64,000 bases of DNA, from NCBI RefSeq assembly GCF_008973825.1, contig NZ_WCHR01000004.1, positions 124,001 through 188,000 on the forward strand, written 5' to 3'. Numbering within the stretch: the stretch's first letter is position 1; every line of letters begins with the position of its first letter. Origin of the DNA: Gemmobacter serpentinus. GTDB lineage: Bacteria; Pseudomonadota; Alphaproteobacteria; Rhodobacterales; Rhodobacteraceae. The notes under the pieces were generated by a model. That model ran no database searches and was not told the origin of the DNA. It saw only the letters and a list, made by a program, of their open reading frames with translations. The translations under genes were made by a program, and so were the position numbers. Positions 25,345 through 34,361 of the stretch are shown piece by piece.

Positions 25345-26022
25345 TCAGAGCTTTCGCAGATCGGCCAGAAGCCCCGCCATACCGGGGACCGGCGCTCCGG
25401 TGACATGCTCAGCAACGATGGCAATGAAGGCCGCGAAGCCTTTGTCGCCGCTAGAGTTTCCACCAAGCGGGATACCAGCCGCGCGGAAGATCGGGACAAT
25501 TGCCTCGCCAAACACTTCGACAGGCTTCTTTCTCAGGTTCGCTGTATAACTACCGCGTCCACCGGCCTTTTCTGGCATGCCCTCAATTTCATCTAGTACC
25601 TCGTCTACTGCTGAAAGGACCTCGCTATGAAGCAAATCGAAGAGCGAGCCTACGAATGTTGCAGTGAGTTGATCCAAATCTCCCCCCTCCGCGACCAGCT
25701 GAAGCCCGCGTGTATCATTGATTAGGCCGACGACCTCGCCACGGATGCGCCGGGCCCGTTCAATAAGGGCCTCCACTTCTGGGCGCGACCATTCCCGGGG
25801 TATTCCCACGGTCGCAATTTCCCCCCGCCACACCCCGACTCGAGCCTCGATCTCAGCCCTCCAGTCGTCATTGTCGCACAATCTGGCGAGCCGCCCGTCA
25901 GATGCGATAACGCGCTCCCACAATGGACGCAGAGCTTCATCCTTTGCCGCCTTGGCACGCTCACCGGCAAGGACAAGAGCGGCGACCAGCCGCGTTCCGT
26001 CCTCAGGATTGAGGTCTGTCAT
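25345..26022 (-). CDS. unknown protein coupled to the integrase
   Basis: A 225-residue protein; ATG at 26022 overlaps the integrase stop by 4 nt. Charged helical N-terminal half (LVLAGERAKAAKDEALRPLW, RPEVEALIERARRIRGEVVG) and a Gly-rich C-terminal part (FRAAGIPLGGNSSGDKGFAA, FIAIVAEHVTGAPVPGMAGL). No family recognised. Co-transcription with integrase suggests a role in excision or element stability. The following 103 bp hold no gene and lead into the AlpA-like remnant. Confidence 0.5.
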   Translation of the reverse strand: MTDLNPEDGTRLVAALVLAGERAKAAKDEALRPLWERVIASDGRLARLCDNDDWRAEIEARVGVWRGEIATVGIPREWSRPEVEALIERARRIRGEVVGLINDTRGLQLVAEGGDLDQLTATFVGSLFDLLHSEVLSAVDEVLDEIEGMPEKAGGRGSYTANLRKKPVEVFGEAIVPIFRAAGIPLGGNSSGDKGFAAFIAIVAEHVTGAPVPGMAGLLADLRKL

Positions 26023-27344
26023 GCTCGCACCGCCGGAAAGGCGACCACAGTGCTCGTGTCCCCCCCCTCGATGAAGTCGGCCCATGCCTGCATCATCGCC
26101 CGGCGCCGCTCCACCATGTCGGTTCGACGATAGGCTCGCTCAACTGCGCTTCCAACCTGATGCGCGAGCGCGATCTCAGCCATTTCCCGGTCATATCCGC
26201 TCTCGGCGGCCCAATCACGAAACACGCTGCGTAGACCATGCGGCACTGCCGCCCTACCGCTGCGGGGATCGCGCCACCCGGCTTTATCCGGATCGTTACC
26301 CGCTTCTTTAGCGGCGGCTTCCGCTTCCTCTTGCATCCGACGCATGACAGCGGACACGCTCATATCAGACAGCATTTTGCCGGTGACACTTGGAAAGACA
26401 AAAGGAACGTCTAACATCTTCGGAAGCGTCTCAAGCAGGGCAATTGCCGAAGGCGAAAGAGGAACGCGGTGCTCACGGTCCATTTTCATCCTCTCCTTCG
26501 GAATCACCCACATCCGAGCTATCAGGTCGATTTCATCCCACCTCGCACCCCGAACCTCGCCTGAGCGGCTGGCGCAAAGGGCCGCGAACCTCAAGGCGAG
26601 CGCGCCCTGCCCGTCGCGCAGGCAAAGCTCGGCCCACCATGCTGGAACGTCCGTGAGTGCCAACGCGGGAAAGTTGCCAACCTTTCCCTTCTCGACCACG
26701 CTCGGAGCAGGCAGCAATTCCTTAAGATTGCCGCCCCATCTGGCCGGGTTGTCACCTGCCCTGTGCCCCGCGACCGTCGCCCACGACAAAATCCCTTCAA
26801 GGTAGCTGCGGAGCTTTTGGCCCGTGTCGGGCTTGCCGCTCCATACGCCACCCAAGGCTCGCACGATGTCCTGCACGGTGATTTCCTGCACAGACAGCGC
26901 TCCGATCTCCGGTAACGCATATCGGGTGATCGTGGACCGGATCGCTTTCTGTGATTTTTCCGGTCGGTGGGTCATCTTCGCGGCAACCCATTTCTCCATC
27001 GCATCGGAAAATAGAAGGGTCCGAGCCGATGCCGCCGCCAGCGCAGCGCGGACGGCCTTGCGCTCTTCGATAGGATCAACGCCAGCTTCGATCTTCGCCT
27101 TGGCCTCTCGCGCCTTATCGCGCGCGGCGGCAAGACCGATTTCGGGATATGGGCCAAGACCGATGGCTCGGCGCGTGGTGCCAACCGTTGTCCGCAAGAG
27201 CCAGCTTTTCGTCTGGCCGGGTGTGATCTGCAGAAGCAGGCCAGCCACGCCACCAACCGCGAACCATTCGTTGCGATCTTTCGTCCCACTGTGAACCGCC
27301 CGCTTCACATCAAGCGCGCCCCATTCCTTCGCCCGCTTCGGCAT
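26019..27344 (-). CDS. int: P4-type tyrosine recombinase (integrase)
   Basis: A 441-residue protein. N-terminal DUF4102 arm-binding domain (GVAGLLLQITPGQTKSWLLR, RRAIGLGPYPEIGLAAARDK), core-binding helices, and the catalytic domain with CASRSGEVRGARWDEID (first Arg), HGLRSVFRDWAAESG (His near 369 and Arg), ALAHQ (His near 395) and the nucleophile Tyr near 405 in ERAYRRTD. All catalytic residues are present. The gene starts about 210 bp from attR and reads into the element. The enzyme would recombine the 17-bp tRNA-Gly repeat. Confidence 0.95.
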   Translation of the reverse strand: MPKRAKEWGALDVKRAVHSGTKDRNEWFAVGGVAGLLLQITPGQTKSWLLRTTVGTTRRAIGLGPYPEIGLAAARDKAREAKAKIEAGVDPIEERKAVRAALAAASARTLLFSDAMEKWVAAKMTHRPEKSQKAIRSTITRYALPEIGALSVQEITVQDIVRALGGVWSGKPDTGQKLRSYLEGILSWATVAGHRAGDNPARWGGNLKELLPAPSVVEKGKVGNFPALALTDVPAWWAELCLRDGQGALALRFAALCASRSGEVRGARWDEIDLIARMWVIPKERMKMDREHRVPLSPSAIALLETLPKMLDVPFVFPSVTGKMLSDMSVSAVMRRMQEEAEAAAKEAGNDPDKAGWRDPRSGRAAVPHGLRSVFRDWAAESGYDREMAEIALAHQVGSAVERAYRRTDMVERRRAMMQAWADFIEGGDTSTVVAFPAVRA

Positions 27345-27555
27345 ATGTCTCCTCCTCCATCATCCAAGGGGAGACCGGGTTATATTCCCAATTCTGGAAT
27401 AGAACTGACCCAAAGCGCGCTAGCCGCCCCGCTAGCCAAAAACTTTGCGACAAAATGCAATTTCACGCAATAGGATGTGGCCGAAAATATCCATAACCAC
27501 TTGATTTATTGAAACAATGCAACGGATCGCAACGGAGTAAAAATGGCTCTTGGCG

Positions 27556-27572
27556 CCCTTCACCCGCTCCAA
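27556..27572. repeat. attR: 17-bp direct repeat
   Basis: CCCTTCACCCGCTCCAA, identical to the tRNA-Gly 3' end at 12455–12471. Between attR and the integrase start, GCTAGCC occurs at 27419–27425 and 27431–27437 (12-bp period), possible arm-type sites. Confidence 0.9.
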
Positions 27573-27679
27573 GCTCCCATCAAGTCTTCCGATCGATCTG
27601 TGACGTCAGGTCACGCGATGCAACCATATGGGGTGTTGCGCGTTGATATCGCATGGAATGGAAGAAGATGGAGAGTGCC

Positions 27680-27838
27680 ATGACACGCATCCCCTATGGT
27701 ATCCGCGTGAATGAGGCGGGCTTTCGTGAAGCAGGCTTTCGCCCGGTTCATGTGCAGCCCGGACCGCCGCAGCCCCTGCCCTTTTTCGCGCTTGGCGCGG
27801 CCATCGGGCTGGTCAGCGCCATGATGGCGCTGCTGTAA
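27680..27838 (+). CDS. small 52-residue membrane protein
   Basis: MTRIPYGIRVNEAGFREAGF is a basic leader; the C-terminus has one transmembrane segment (PFFALGAAIGLVSAMMALL). GGAGA lies 6 nt before the ATG at 27680. It lies just outside attR, so it belongs to the host side. No family recognised. Confidence 0.55.
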   Translation: MTRIPYGIRVNEAGFREAGFRPVHVQPGPPQPLPFFALGAAIGLVSAMMALL

Positions 27839-28313
27839 AGCATTTCAGTTTATCCGTGTCGTTGAGAGGTTATTGGGGGCGTTGCGACGTTTGTGGGTCG
27901 GCATTGACTAGCTGTTTTGCCAACCGAGTGTGAGCGCCAGCACTTGAAGATGCCACGAATTGAAAGATGTGTGCTCGCAAGGCGTGATGCGTTTCACATC
28001 ATCTTGGCAAGATGCAAGCAAGGCGTATCCCTGCGCGATGTAAGGTCAGCTTCGGCTCGTCATCGATGGCATCTTGGGTTCTGCCCGCCCCTCTCCACGC
28101 AAGCAAACGGGCGCGCTTTCCACGCGCCTTTGCACTCTGCGCGTATGCTTTCGGCACGGGCGGCAGGGGTTCAATCAGCGCAGCTATCTTGATGGTCTAT
28201 ACGAGGGGCGACGCACAGCCGGGCACGCAAGCCTGAACAAGCTAGAAAGCGCCGCCGGTCGTGATGGCACAGGTCAATTTGACCGTTCAGACTGGGATCA
28301 CTTCAGACGCTGT
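27839..28313. other. 475-bp gap without a recognised gene
   Basis: Lower-GC sequence just outside the element. No protein family, tRNA or clear insertion-sequence end is seen on either strand. Several short direct words (GCAAGGCGT at 27979 and 28019) recur. It may be remnant of older insertions at the same tRNA-associated spot, but there is no positive evidence. Confidence 0.4.
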
Positions 28314-28895
28314 TCAGTTGTAGATGAAGCCAAAGATCGGATTCACACGGCCCATGCTGCCATCGGCATTCACCACACGCACCTCAGACCAGTCATTGGC
28401 GGCGGAAACGTCGATCACCAGCTGATCCTTGGTGATACGGTTGCGCACCCAATTGGCATGGTCGATCTGGATCCGGCGGGAATCGATGATGTTCGACACC
28501 ACCGCGACATGGCCCATCGGCATCTTCTTGGTGCCACGGAAGTTCATCACCGCACCGATCTTGGGATCCGAGCCGCGCTCGTAACGCGCTGCGGCCTGTT
28601 TCCACCAGGTGACGGCATTGCCCTTGATCTCGACCCCGGTGACCGCACGGGCGAACGGCACGCACCAGATGCGGCCCTTGCTCGGCTTGGTATTGGCCTC
28701 GGCCACGGCAACGGCCTGCTTCAGTTCGGCCCGGGCCAGTTCCAGTTCGGCCGCCGCCTTGCGCAGCGCGCGCTTCTGCCCCGGCTTCATCGCCTGTTCC
28801 GTGGCACCGGTATGACCCTGATTGGCAAGCGCGCCCTGGGCGGGCAGGATCAGGGCAAGGGCGACAAGGGCGGCGTTGAGCGGGCGAAGAAGCAT
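28314..28895 (-). CDS. secreted CHAP-domain protein
   Basis: A 193-residue protein with a signal peptide (NAALVALALILPAQGALA). The C-terminal ~115 residues are a CHAP (NlpC/P60-like) amidase domain: WCVPFARAVTGVEIKGNA with the catalytic Cys, MGHVAVVSNIIDSRRIQIDH with the catalytic His, then ANW. The family cleaves peptidoglycan peptide bonds or transfers glutathionyl groups; a cell-wall role is likely. It is monocistronic, with no close neighbours. Confidence 0.8.
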   Translation of the reverse strand: MLLRPLNAALVALALILPAQGALANQGHTGATEQAMKPGQKRALRKAAAELELARAELKQAVAVAEANTKPSKGRIWCVPFARAVTGVEIKGNAVTWWKQAAARYERGSDPKIGAVMNFRGTKKMPMGHVAVVSNIIDSRRIQIDHANWVRNRITKDQLVIDVSAANDWSEVRVVNADGSMGRVNPIFGFIYN

Positions 28896-29184
28896 CTTAT
28901 GTCCGGGTGTTGTGACAGCCCGGCAGGTTTGGCATGGCCGGGTTCAATTCTGCAACGCAGCAGAATCTTGCCGGGCAGAATCCCGCCATCTGTCAAAACC
29001 TGCCCGGCGGGATTTCGCTGGTGCAGTATGATCACGGTCTGTAACCGGATATTTCACAGTTGACCGATCCGTGATTTGCCGTGATTCGGGCGTGTCTTGG
29101 CAGTTCGGACCCTCATCCACCGTCAATGGCTTCCCTTTCTGCCCCCAAGCCGCTAGCACTTCTGCAACCAATCAGGAGGTTCGC

Positions 29185-29538
29185 ATGAACGGCGATATCA
29201 AGCGCTTCGGCACAGGCCCCCGCATGAGCGAGGGCGTGAGCTATAACGGCATCATCTGGCTGGCAGGCCAGGTCGGCAATCCCGGCGATAGTGTCGCGGA
29301 TCAAACCCGCACCTGCCTGGCAGAAGTTGACCGCATTCTGGCCGAGGCCGGCACCGACAAGACCCGGATCCTGTCGACCCAGATCTGGCTGGCCGATATG
29401 GCCGATTTCGCCGAGATGAATGCGGTCTGGGATGCCTGGGTGCCGCAGGGGCATACGCCCGCACGCGCCACCGGCGAGGCCAAGCTGGCGACGCCTGCCT
29501 ATCTGGTCGAGGTCATCGTGACCGCCGCGCTGAAGTAA
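29185..29538 (+). CDS. RidA family protein
   Basis: A 117-residue protein of the YjgF/RidA fold: RFGTGPRMSEGVSYNGIIWL, AGQVGNPGDSVADQTRTCL, EVDRILAEAGTDKTRIL and ARATGEAKLATPAYLVEVIV. The Arg of the C-terminal 'ARAT' segment is where enamine deaminases bind the carboxylate. It follows the subgroup with short length and no fused domains. AGGAGGT precedes the ATG at 29185 by 4 nt. Substrate is likely 2-aminoacrylate or related reactive enamines, but several RidA subgroups have other roles. Confidence 0.85.
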   Translation: MNGDIKRFGTGPRMSEGVSYNGIIWLAGQVGNPGDSVADQTRTCLAEVDRILAEAGTDKTRILSTQIWLADMADFAEMNAVWDAWVPQGHTPARATGEAKLATPAYLVEVIVTAALK

Positions 29539-29541
29539 GCG

Positions 29542-29562
29542 CGAATTTTCGACGAAAATTCG
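29542..29562. repeat. 21-bp palindromic element, copy 1
   Basis: CGAATTTTCG-A-CGAAAATTCG, 3 nt after the ridA-like stop and before the terminator hairpin. A second copy of the same design is at 45552–45572 after icd. Both are followed by GTG. Confidence 0.6.
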
Positions 29563-29586
29563 TGGGCCTGCAGACGGCCTCAGATA

Positions 29587-29628
29587 GAAAAGGCCCCGGT
29601 GCGCAGCTCTTCGCGCCGGGGCCTTTTT
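29587..29628. terminator. bidirectional terminator between ridA-like gene and pgi
   Basis: Stem AAAAGGCCCCGG / CCGGGGCCTTTT with inner GCG/CGC pairs and a loop of about 10 nt. A-run and T-run on either side serve the convergent genes. Confidence 0.85.
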
Positions 29629-29640
29629 CGTTCAAGGTGC

Positions 29641-31242
29641 TCAGCCGCGCAGATAATCGACCAATTGCCGCGTCGAGCCATCCTTGCTCGCGGCATCCGC
29701 CTTGCCCTCAAGGATCGGCTGCAGCGCCAGTGCCAGTTCCTTGCCCAGCTCCACCCCCCATTGGTCATAGGAGTTGATGCCAAGGATCACGCCTTCGACA
29801 AACACCCGATGCTCATAAAGCGCAATGATCTGACCCAGAGTGAAGGGCGTCAGCTGCGGAATGGCCAGCGTGGTCGAGGGGCGATTGCCCGGAAAGACGC
29901 GGTGGCGCGCCTGACGGTCAAGCTCGGCCCCGGTCAGGCCCTTCTTCGCCATGATGGCGCGGGCATCATCCAGGCTGCGACCGCGCATCAGCGCCTCGGA
30001 TTGCGCAAGGCAATTGGCCACCAGCAAAAGATGCTGATGCGCCAGATCCGGTTCATGGCCCTGCCGCGCCACGATGAATTCGCAAGGGATCACCCGGCTG
30101 CCCTGATGGATCAGCTGGTAGAAGGCGTGTTGGCCATTGGTGCCGGGCTCGCCCCAGACCACCGGGCCGGAATCATACTCCAGATCGCTGCCATCCATCG
30201 CGACGCGCTTGCCGTTGCTTTCCATCTCCAGCTGCTGAAGATAGGCGGGCAGCCGCGACAGCCGCTGGTCATAGGGCAGCACGGCGCGGGTAGCATAACC
30301 GCAGATCTGGTTGTGCCAGACGCCGACCAGCGCCAGCAGAACCGGCAGGTTTTCCGCGAATGGGGCCGCGCGGAAATGCGCATCCATATCGGCACCGCCC
30401 TTGAGAAAGTCGTCAAACGCCTCCGGGCCGATCGCGATGGTCAGCGCAAGGCCGATCGGCCCCCACATGGAATAGCGCCCGCCAACCCAATCCTCAAAGC
30501 CGAAGACCCGTTCGGGATCAATCCCATAGGCAGCGGTCTTGTCGGCCGCGGTGGACACGGCCGCAAATTGTGCCGCCGGGTTCTTGACCTTTTCCGCCAT
30601 CCACCGCTTGGCGGTATCGGCATTGGTCATGGTCTCGATGGTGGTGAAGGTCTTGGAGGCCACAATGACCAGCGTGGTCTCGGGGTTCAGGCCCTTCAGC
30701 GTGTCGGCGATATGCGCGCCATCGACATTGGAAACGAAATGACAGCGCGGCCCGTCAGCAAAGGGCGCCAGCGCCAGATAGGCCATGGCGGGGCCAAGAT
30801 CCGATCCGCCAATGCCGATATTCACCACATCGGTGATGCGTCCGCCCTGACCCTGGATGCGGCCCTCGCGCAGATCGCGGGCAAAAGCCGCGACCCGGGC
30901 ATGGGTCGCGCGCAGCTCGGGCATGACATCCTGGCCATCGACGATCACCGATGCGTCCAGATTGCGCAGCGCGGTATGCAGCACGGCGCGGCCCTCGGTC
31001 TCGTTGATCTTGGCCCCTGCGAACATCGCGTCGCGTTTGGTCGCAACCCCTGCCCCATCGGCCAGTTTCACCAGAAGATCAAAGGCTTCGGCGTCGATGT
31101 TTGTTTTGGAAAAGTCGAACAGCATCCCGGCATGGCGGGCAGAAAAGGCCGCCGCCCGACCGGGATCGGCAAAACGCGCCGCAATGGCGGTGCCGGAATT
31201 TGCGGCCCAATGCTGGCGCAGCGCGTCGAAACGGGTGGTCAT
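29641..31242 (-). CDS. pgi: glucose-6-phosphate isomerase
   Basis: A 533-residue protein with all the PGI landmarks: [55 protein letters not shown], the catalytic region [20 protein letters not shown] and the C-terminal [14 protein letters not shown]. It interconverts glucose-6-P and fructose-6-P. It is the third gene of a zwf-pgl-pgi operon, 80 bp after pgl, so in this organism it probably returns fructose-6-P to the oxidative/ED entry point rather than running glycolysis. Confidence 0.97.
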   Translation of the reverse strand: MTTRFDALRQHWAANSGTAIAARFADPGRAAAFSARHAGMLFDFSKTNIDAEAFDLLVKLADGAGVATKRDAMFAGAKINETEGRAVLHTALRNLDASVIVDGQDVMPELRATHARVAAFARDLREGRIQGQGGRITDVVNIGIGGSDLGPAMAYLALAPFADGPRCHFVSNVDGAHIADTLKGLNPETTLVIVASKTFTTIETMTNADTAKRWMAEKVKNPAAQFAAVSTAADKTAAYGIDPERVFGFEDWVGGRYSMWGPIGLALTIAIGPEAFDDFLKGGADMDAHFRAAPFAENLPVLLALVGVWHNQICGYATRAVLPYDQRLSRLPAYLQQLEMESNGKRVAMDGSDLEYDSGPVVWGEPGTNGQHAFYQLIHQGSRVIPCEFIVARQGHEPDLAHQHLLLVANCLAQSEALMRGRSLDDARAIMAKKGLTGAELDRQARHRVFPGNRPSTTLAIPQLTPFTLGQIIALYEHRVFVEGVILGINSYDQWGVELGKELALALQPILEGKADAASKDGSTRQLVDYLRG

Positions 31243-31322
31243 CCGGGATCTCCGTGATCGGTCTATGGGCAGAAATATTGGCGTCAGAATATGTGCGTCA
31301 GGGCCAGTGCGCGCGTGTCAGC

Positions 31323-31994
31323 TCATTCGGCCCAATGGACCGTGGCGTTCTTCAACACTGCCGCAATCGGCGCTTCAAGGGGGGACAGATGCGCTGCGCG
31401 TTCCAGCGCCGCGCGTTTTTCGGTCCCGGTGATCAGCACATGAATGTTCATCGCCCCGGCCAGATGCGGCGCGGTCAGGGTGATGCGCGGCTCACCTGCG
31501 GCCTCGGCCCGCATCGGCAGCAGGATCGGCGCATCAGGGCTCAGCCCCTCTGCCAGACGGTCCGCGCCGGGAAAGAGGCTTGCGGTATGCATATCCGCCC
31601 CCATGCCCAGCAACAGGACCGAGATCGGCAGATGCGGGCGCAGGCCCTCGGCCAGTTGATCCAGCACCTGCTCGGGCTGGTCGGCCGGCGCATAAAGCGG
31701 CACAAGATCGGCGTTCAAGGCCTTGCCACGCAACAGTCTTTCGCGCAGCAGCCTTGTGTTGGAGCGCGGACTGTCCTCAGGCACCCAGCGTTCATCGTTC
31801 AGGAAAACACTGACATTTTCCCAATCCAGATCGACGCCGGACAGCGTGTCGAAGATCGGCCCGGGCGTGGTGCCGCCGGGCACGCAAAACGATGCGCGCC
31901 CCTCGCGGCGCAGGAAATCGGCCAATTCACCGGCGATGCGGTCGGCCAGCGACAGCATCAGCAATTCGCGGTCCGGATAGGTTTCGAAATTCAT
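31323..31994 (-). CDS. pgl: 6-phosphogluconolactonase (DevB type)
   Basis: A 223-residue protein: FCVPGGTTPGPIFDTLSG (phosphate loop), WENVSVFLNDERWVPEDSPR (NDERWV signature), LLGMGADMHTASLFPGAD (family motif G-x-G-x-DGHTASLFPG, here with M for G) and NIHVLITGTEKRAAL. It hydrolyses 6-phosphogluconolactone made by Zwf. Its ATG overlaps the zwf stop by 4 nt, so the two are translationally coupled. Confidence 0.95.
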   Translation of the reverse strand: MNFETYPDRELLMLSLADRIAGELADFLRREGRASFCVPGGTTPGPIFDTLSGVDLDWENVSVFLNDERWVPEDSPRSNTRLLRERLLRGKALNADLVPLYAPADQPEQVLDQLAEGLRPHLPISVLLLGMGADMHTASLFPGADRLAEGLSPDAPILLPMRAEAAGEPRITLTAPHLAGAMNIHVLITGTEKRAALERAAHLSPLEAPIAAVLKNATVHWAE

Positions 31995-33448
31995 TCCCGC
32001 ACCTCGCGCCAGCGACGCCCGTCGCGATGCATCAGCATCAGCGCATCCTCGGGCCCGGAAGACCCGGCATCATAGCCCTTGGGCCGGTCCCCGCGTGCCT
32101 CCCATCCCTCGATGATCGGGTCGGTCCAGGCCCAGGCGGCCTCCAGCTCGTCGCCGCGCATGAACAGCGTCTGGTTGCCGCGGATCACATCCATAATCAG
32201 TCGCTCATAAGCATCGGGAATATCGGCCCCCTCTTCGCCAAGCGCCTCGGCAAAGCTCATGTCGAGAGGCACCTGCACCAAACGCATCCCGCCCGGCCCC
32301 GGTTCCTTGATCATGACCTTCAGGTTCATGCCCTCATTCGGTTGCAGCCGGATCACCAGGACATTCTCGCGCCAGCCTGCGGCATCATCGAAAATCGAAT
32401 GTGGCGGTTCCTTGAAGGTGATGGCGATCTCGCTGGCACGGGCACGCAACTTCTTGCCGGTGCGCAGATAGAAGGGCGTGCCCTTCCAGCGCCAATTGGC
32501 GACATGGACCTTCAGCGCAATATAGCTTTCGGTCCGGCTTTCAGGGTTCTCGGCATCTTCCAGATAGCCCGGCGCGGTTTTGCTGGCCAGATACTGGCCG
32601 CGCACGATGTCTTCGGGTGGCACCGGCTGCAAGGCACGGATCACTTTAAGTTTTTCGTCGCGCACCGCATTCGGGTCAAAGTGATAGGGCGGCTCCATCG
32701 CGATCAGGCACAGAAGCTGCATCATATGGTTCTGCACCATGTCACGCATGGCACCCGATTTGTCATAGTAGCTGCCGCGCCCCTCGACCCCCACGGTTTC
32801 CGACACGGTGATCTGCACATGGTCGATATATTGGGTGTTCCACAGCGGCTCGAACAGGATATTGGCGAAACGTACCGCCATCAGGTTCTGCACCGTCTCC
32901 TTGCCCAGATAATGGTCGATCCGGTAGATCTGATTTTCAGAGAAATGGCTGGCCAGCGTGGCATTCAGCGCCTTTGCCGTTGCCAGATCGCGGCCAAAGG
33001 GCTTTTCCACCACGATGCGCGAATGGGCATTGGCGATGCCATGCGAATGCAGTTTTTCGGCCAGTTCCCCAAACAGCGCAGGCGCCACCGAGAAATAGAA
33101 GGCCCGCACCACACCCTTGCGCATCAGGCCTTTCAACGTGGTCCAGCCCGCCTCGCCGCGTGCGGCATCGATCGAGACATAATCGAGCCTTTGCAGGAAA
33201 TCCGCGATCACCTTGGGGTCGCGCCGGTCTGCCGGCACAAATTCATCGATGGCCGCAGTCACCAGCGCGCGAAAGCCGTCGGCATCCAGATCGGTGCGGG
33301 CGGCACCGATGATGCGGCATTCTGCCGGCACCTGGCCGGCGAGATAGCGGCGATACAGGCCGGGAAGGATCTTGCGGCGGGCGAGATCGCCCGTGGCACC
33401 GAAGATGACAAGGTCGAAGACCTCAACAGGAATGACACGCGAAACCAT
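31991..33448 (-). CDS. zwf: glucose-6-phosphate 1-dehydrogenase
   Basis: A 485-residue protein. NADP-binding VIFGATGDLARRKILPGLYR, the catalytic RIDHYLGKETVQNLMAVRFA (substrate K and H), and the C-terminal GDQTLFMRGDELEAAWAWTD. First gene of zwf-pgl-pgi and the committed step into the oxidative pentose-phosphate/ED route. A LacI-type palindrome at 33492–33505, 44 bp upstream of the ATG, suggests sugar-responsive repression. Confidence 0.97.
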   Translation of the reverse strand: MVSRVIPVEVFDLVIFGATGDLARRKILPGLYRRYLAGQVPAECRIIGAARTDLDADGFRALVTAAIDEFVPADRRDPKVIADFLQRLDYVSIDAARGEAGWTTLKGLMRKGVVRAFYFSVAPALFGELAEKLHSHGIANAHSRIVVEKPFGRDLATAKALNATLASHFSENQIYRIDHYLGKETVQNLMAVRFANILFEPLWNTQYIDHVQITVSETVGVEGRGSYYDKSGAMRDMVQNHMMQLLCLIAMEPPYHFDPNAVRDEKLKVIRALQPVPPEDIVRGQYLASKTAPGYLEDAENPESRTESYIALKVHVANWRWKGTPFYLRTGKKLRARASEIAITFKEPPHSIFDDAAGWRENVLVIRLQPNEGMNLKVMIKEPGPGGMRLVQVPLDMSFAEALGEEGADIPDAYERLIMDVIRGNQTLFMRGDELEAAWAWTDPIIEGWEARGDRPKGYDAGSSGPEDALMLMHRDGRRWREVRE

Positions 33449-33491
33449 GGCTCTCCTCGCAGGATGGCGCCGGGTCGCCTGACGCCACCGC

Positions 33492-33505
33492 CGTTAGCGC
33501 TAACG
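33492..33505. promoter_or_regulatory. LacI-family-like operator upstream of zwf
   Basis: CGTTAGCGCTAACG is a perfect 14-bp palindrome with the central CG typical of LacI/GalR operators. It lies 44 bp before the zwf start, where binding would block the operon promoter. Confidence 0.65.
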
Positions 33506-33572
33506 TGACAGGTTCTAGCCCCGGACGCGCAGAAAGTCTAGCATCGGTTTCAGGCGGGCGGAACTGTCGGGA

Positions 33573-34271
33573 TCAGGCCTCGTCCAGCCCATGCCAGCGC
33601 ACGGATTTCAAGCCCGGTTCTGCGGCAAGCCGGGTCATGATCTGCTCCAGATCGTGCTCGGTCTTGCCCGGCGCGCTGACATTGGCGGTCAGTGCGACCG
33701 ACTCACCCCCGTCCAGCGCCTTCATCGTCAATTCGCTGACCTGCCACCCCGCCACCCCCAGCGTGCGCAGCATCAGCGCGCGAGTGTCGCCTTCGCGCGC
33801 GGGCAGACAGATCACGGTCACATCGTAATGCCGGATCAGCCCGGTATCTGTGCCGGTCTTGCGCTTCATCCATTGCACCAGCGGCCGCAGCCCGAGATTG
33901 ACAAAAACCACAAGGCCGGTGGTGACCAGAGCATGGGCCCAATAGCCGCCGCCCGCCAGCACGCCCACAGCCGCCGCGCACCACATGGTCGCCGCTGTGG
34001 TCAGGCCATGCACATTCAGCCCGTCGCGAAAGATGATCCCCGCGCCAAGAAAGCCGATGCCCGAGACCACCTGCGCAGCGATCCGGGTCGGGCTGGTATC
34101 CTGCTCATGCGTCATCGAGAACACGACAAAGGCCGCAGCGCCTAGCGCCACCAGCGCATTTGTGCGCAGACCCGCCTTGCGCTGCCGCATCTGGCGCTCC
34201 ACCCCGATCAGGGCACCGCATCCCAATGCAACCGACATGTTGAACGCCGCCGCCGCAAGACTCACCAGCAT
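33573..34271 (-). CDS. MgtC/SapB family membrane protein
   Basis: A 232-residue protein with four or five transmembrane helices in the first 140 residues, including the MgtC signatures ALGCGALIGVERQMRQRKAG LRTNALV and QVVSGIGFLGAGIIFRDG. The C-terminal ~85 residues form an ACT-like cytoplasmic domain. MgtC proteins modulate Mg2+/phosphate homeostasis and, in some bacteria, ATP synthase. The gene is monocistronic, with start ATG at 34271. Confidence 0.9.
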   Translation of the reverse strand: MLVSLAAAAFNMSVALGCGALIGVERQMRQRKAGLRTNALVALGAAAFVVFSMTHEQDTSPTRIAAQVVSGIGFLGAGIIFRDGLNVHGLTTAATMWCAAAVGVLAGGGYWAHALVTTGLVVFVNLGLRPLVQWMKRKTGTDTGLIRHYDVTVICLPAREGDTRALMLRTLGVAGWQVSELTMKALDGGESVALTANVSAPGKTEHDLEQIMTRLAAEPGLKSVRWHGLDEA

Positions 34272-34361
34272 TTCCGACGACTCCCTGTCAGGTCAAAACG
34301 CCAGCCTAGCCGAAAGCGGCACGAGATCGGCATGTTTTGCGACAGATTTATGACAATCCCG

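Larger units (their letters stand above)
12455..27572. mobile_element. integrated element in tRNA-Gly, satellite-like (about 15.1 kb)
   Basis: It is bounded by the 17-bp att repeats. A P4-type integrase lies at the right end beside attR. The backbone (17.5–27.3 kb, all minus strand) holds integrase, an AlpA-like regulator remnant, an initiator-like gene with internal iterons, a chain of overlapping small genes and three terminase-small-subunit-like genes. Cargo at 12.7–17.3 kb is of mixed composition and includes abortive-infection-type and HNH proteins and two pseudogenes. No large terminase, portal, capsid, tail or lysis gene is visible, so a complete prophage is excluded. Phage-satellite identity (PICI or P4-like) is inferred from gene content; a degenerate prophage is the alternative. 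Confidence 0.8.

Noticed and set aside
12455-27572. complete prophage
   Set aside because: No large terminase, portal, capsid, tail, holin or lysin gene is found on either strand.
31892-33508. 538-codon plus-strand frame opposite zwf
   Set aside because: Antisense shadow; zwf on the other strand is unambiguous.
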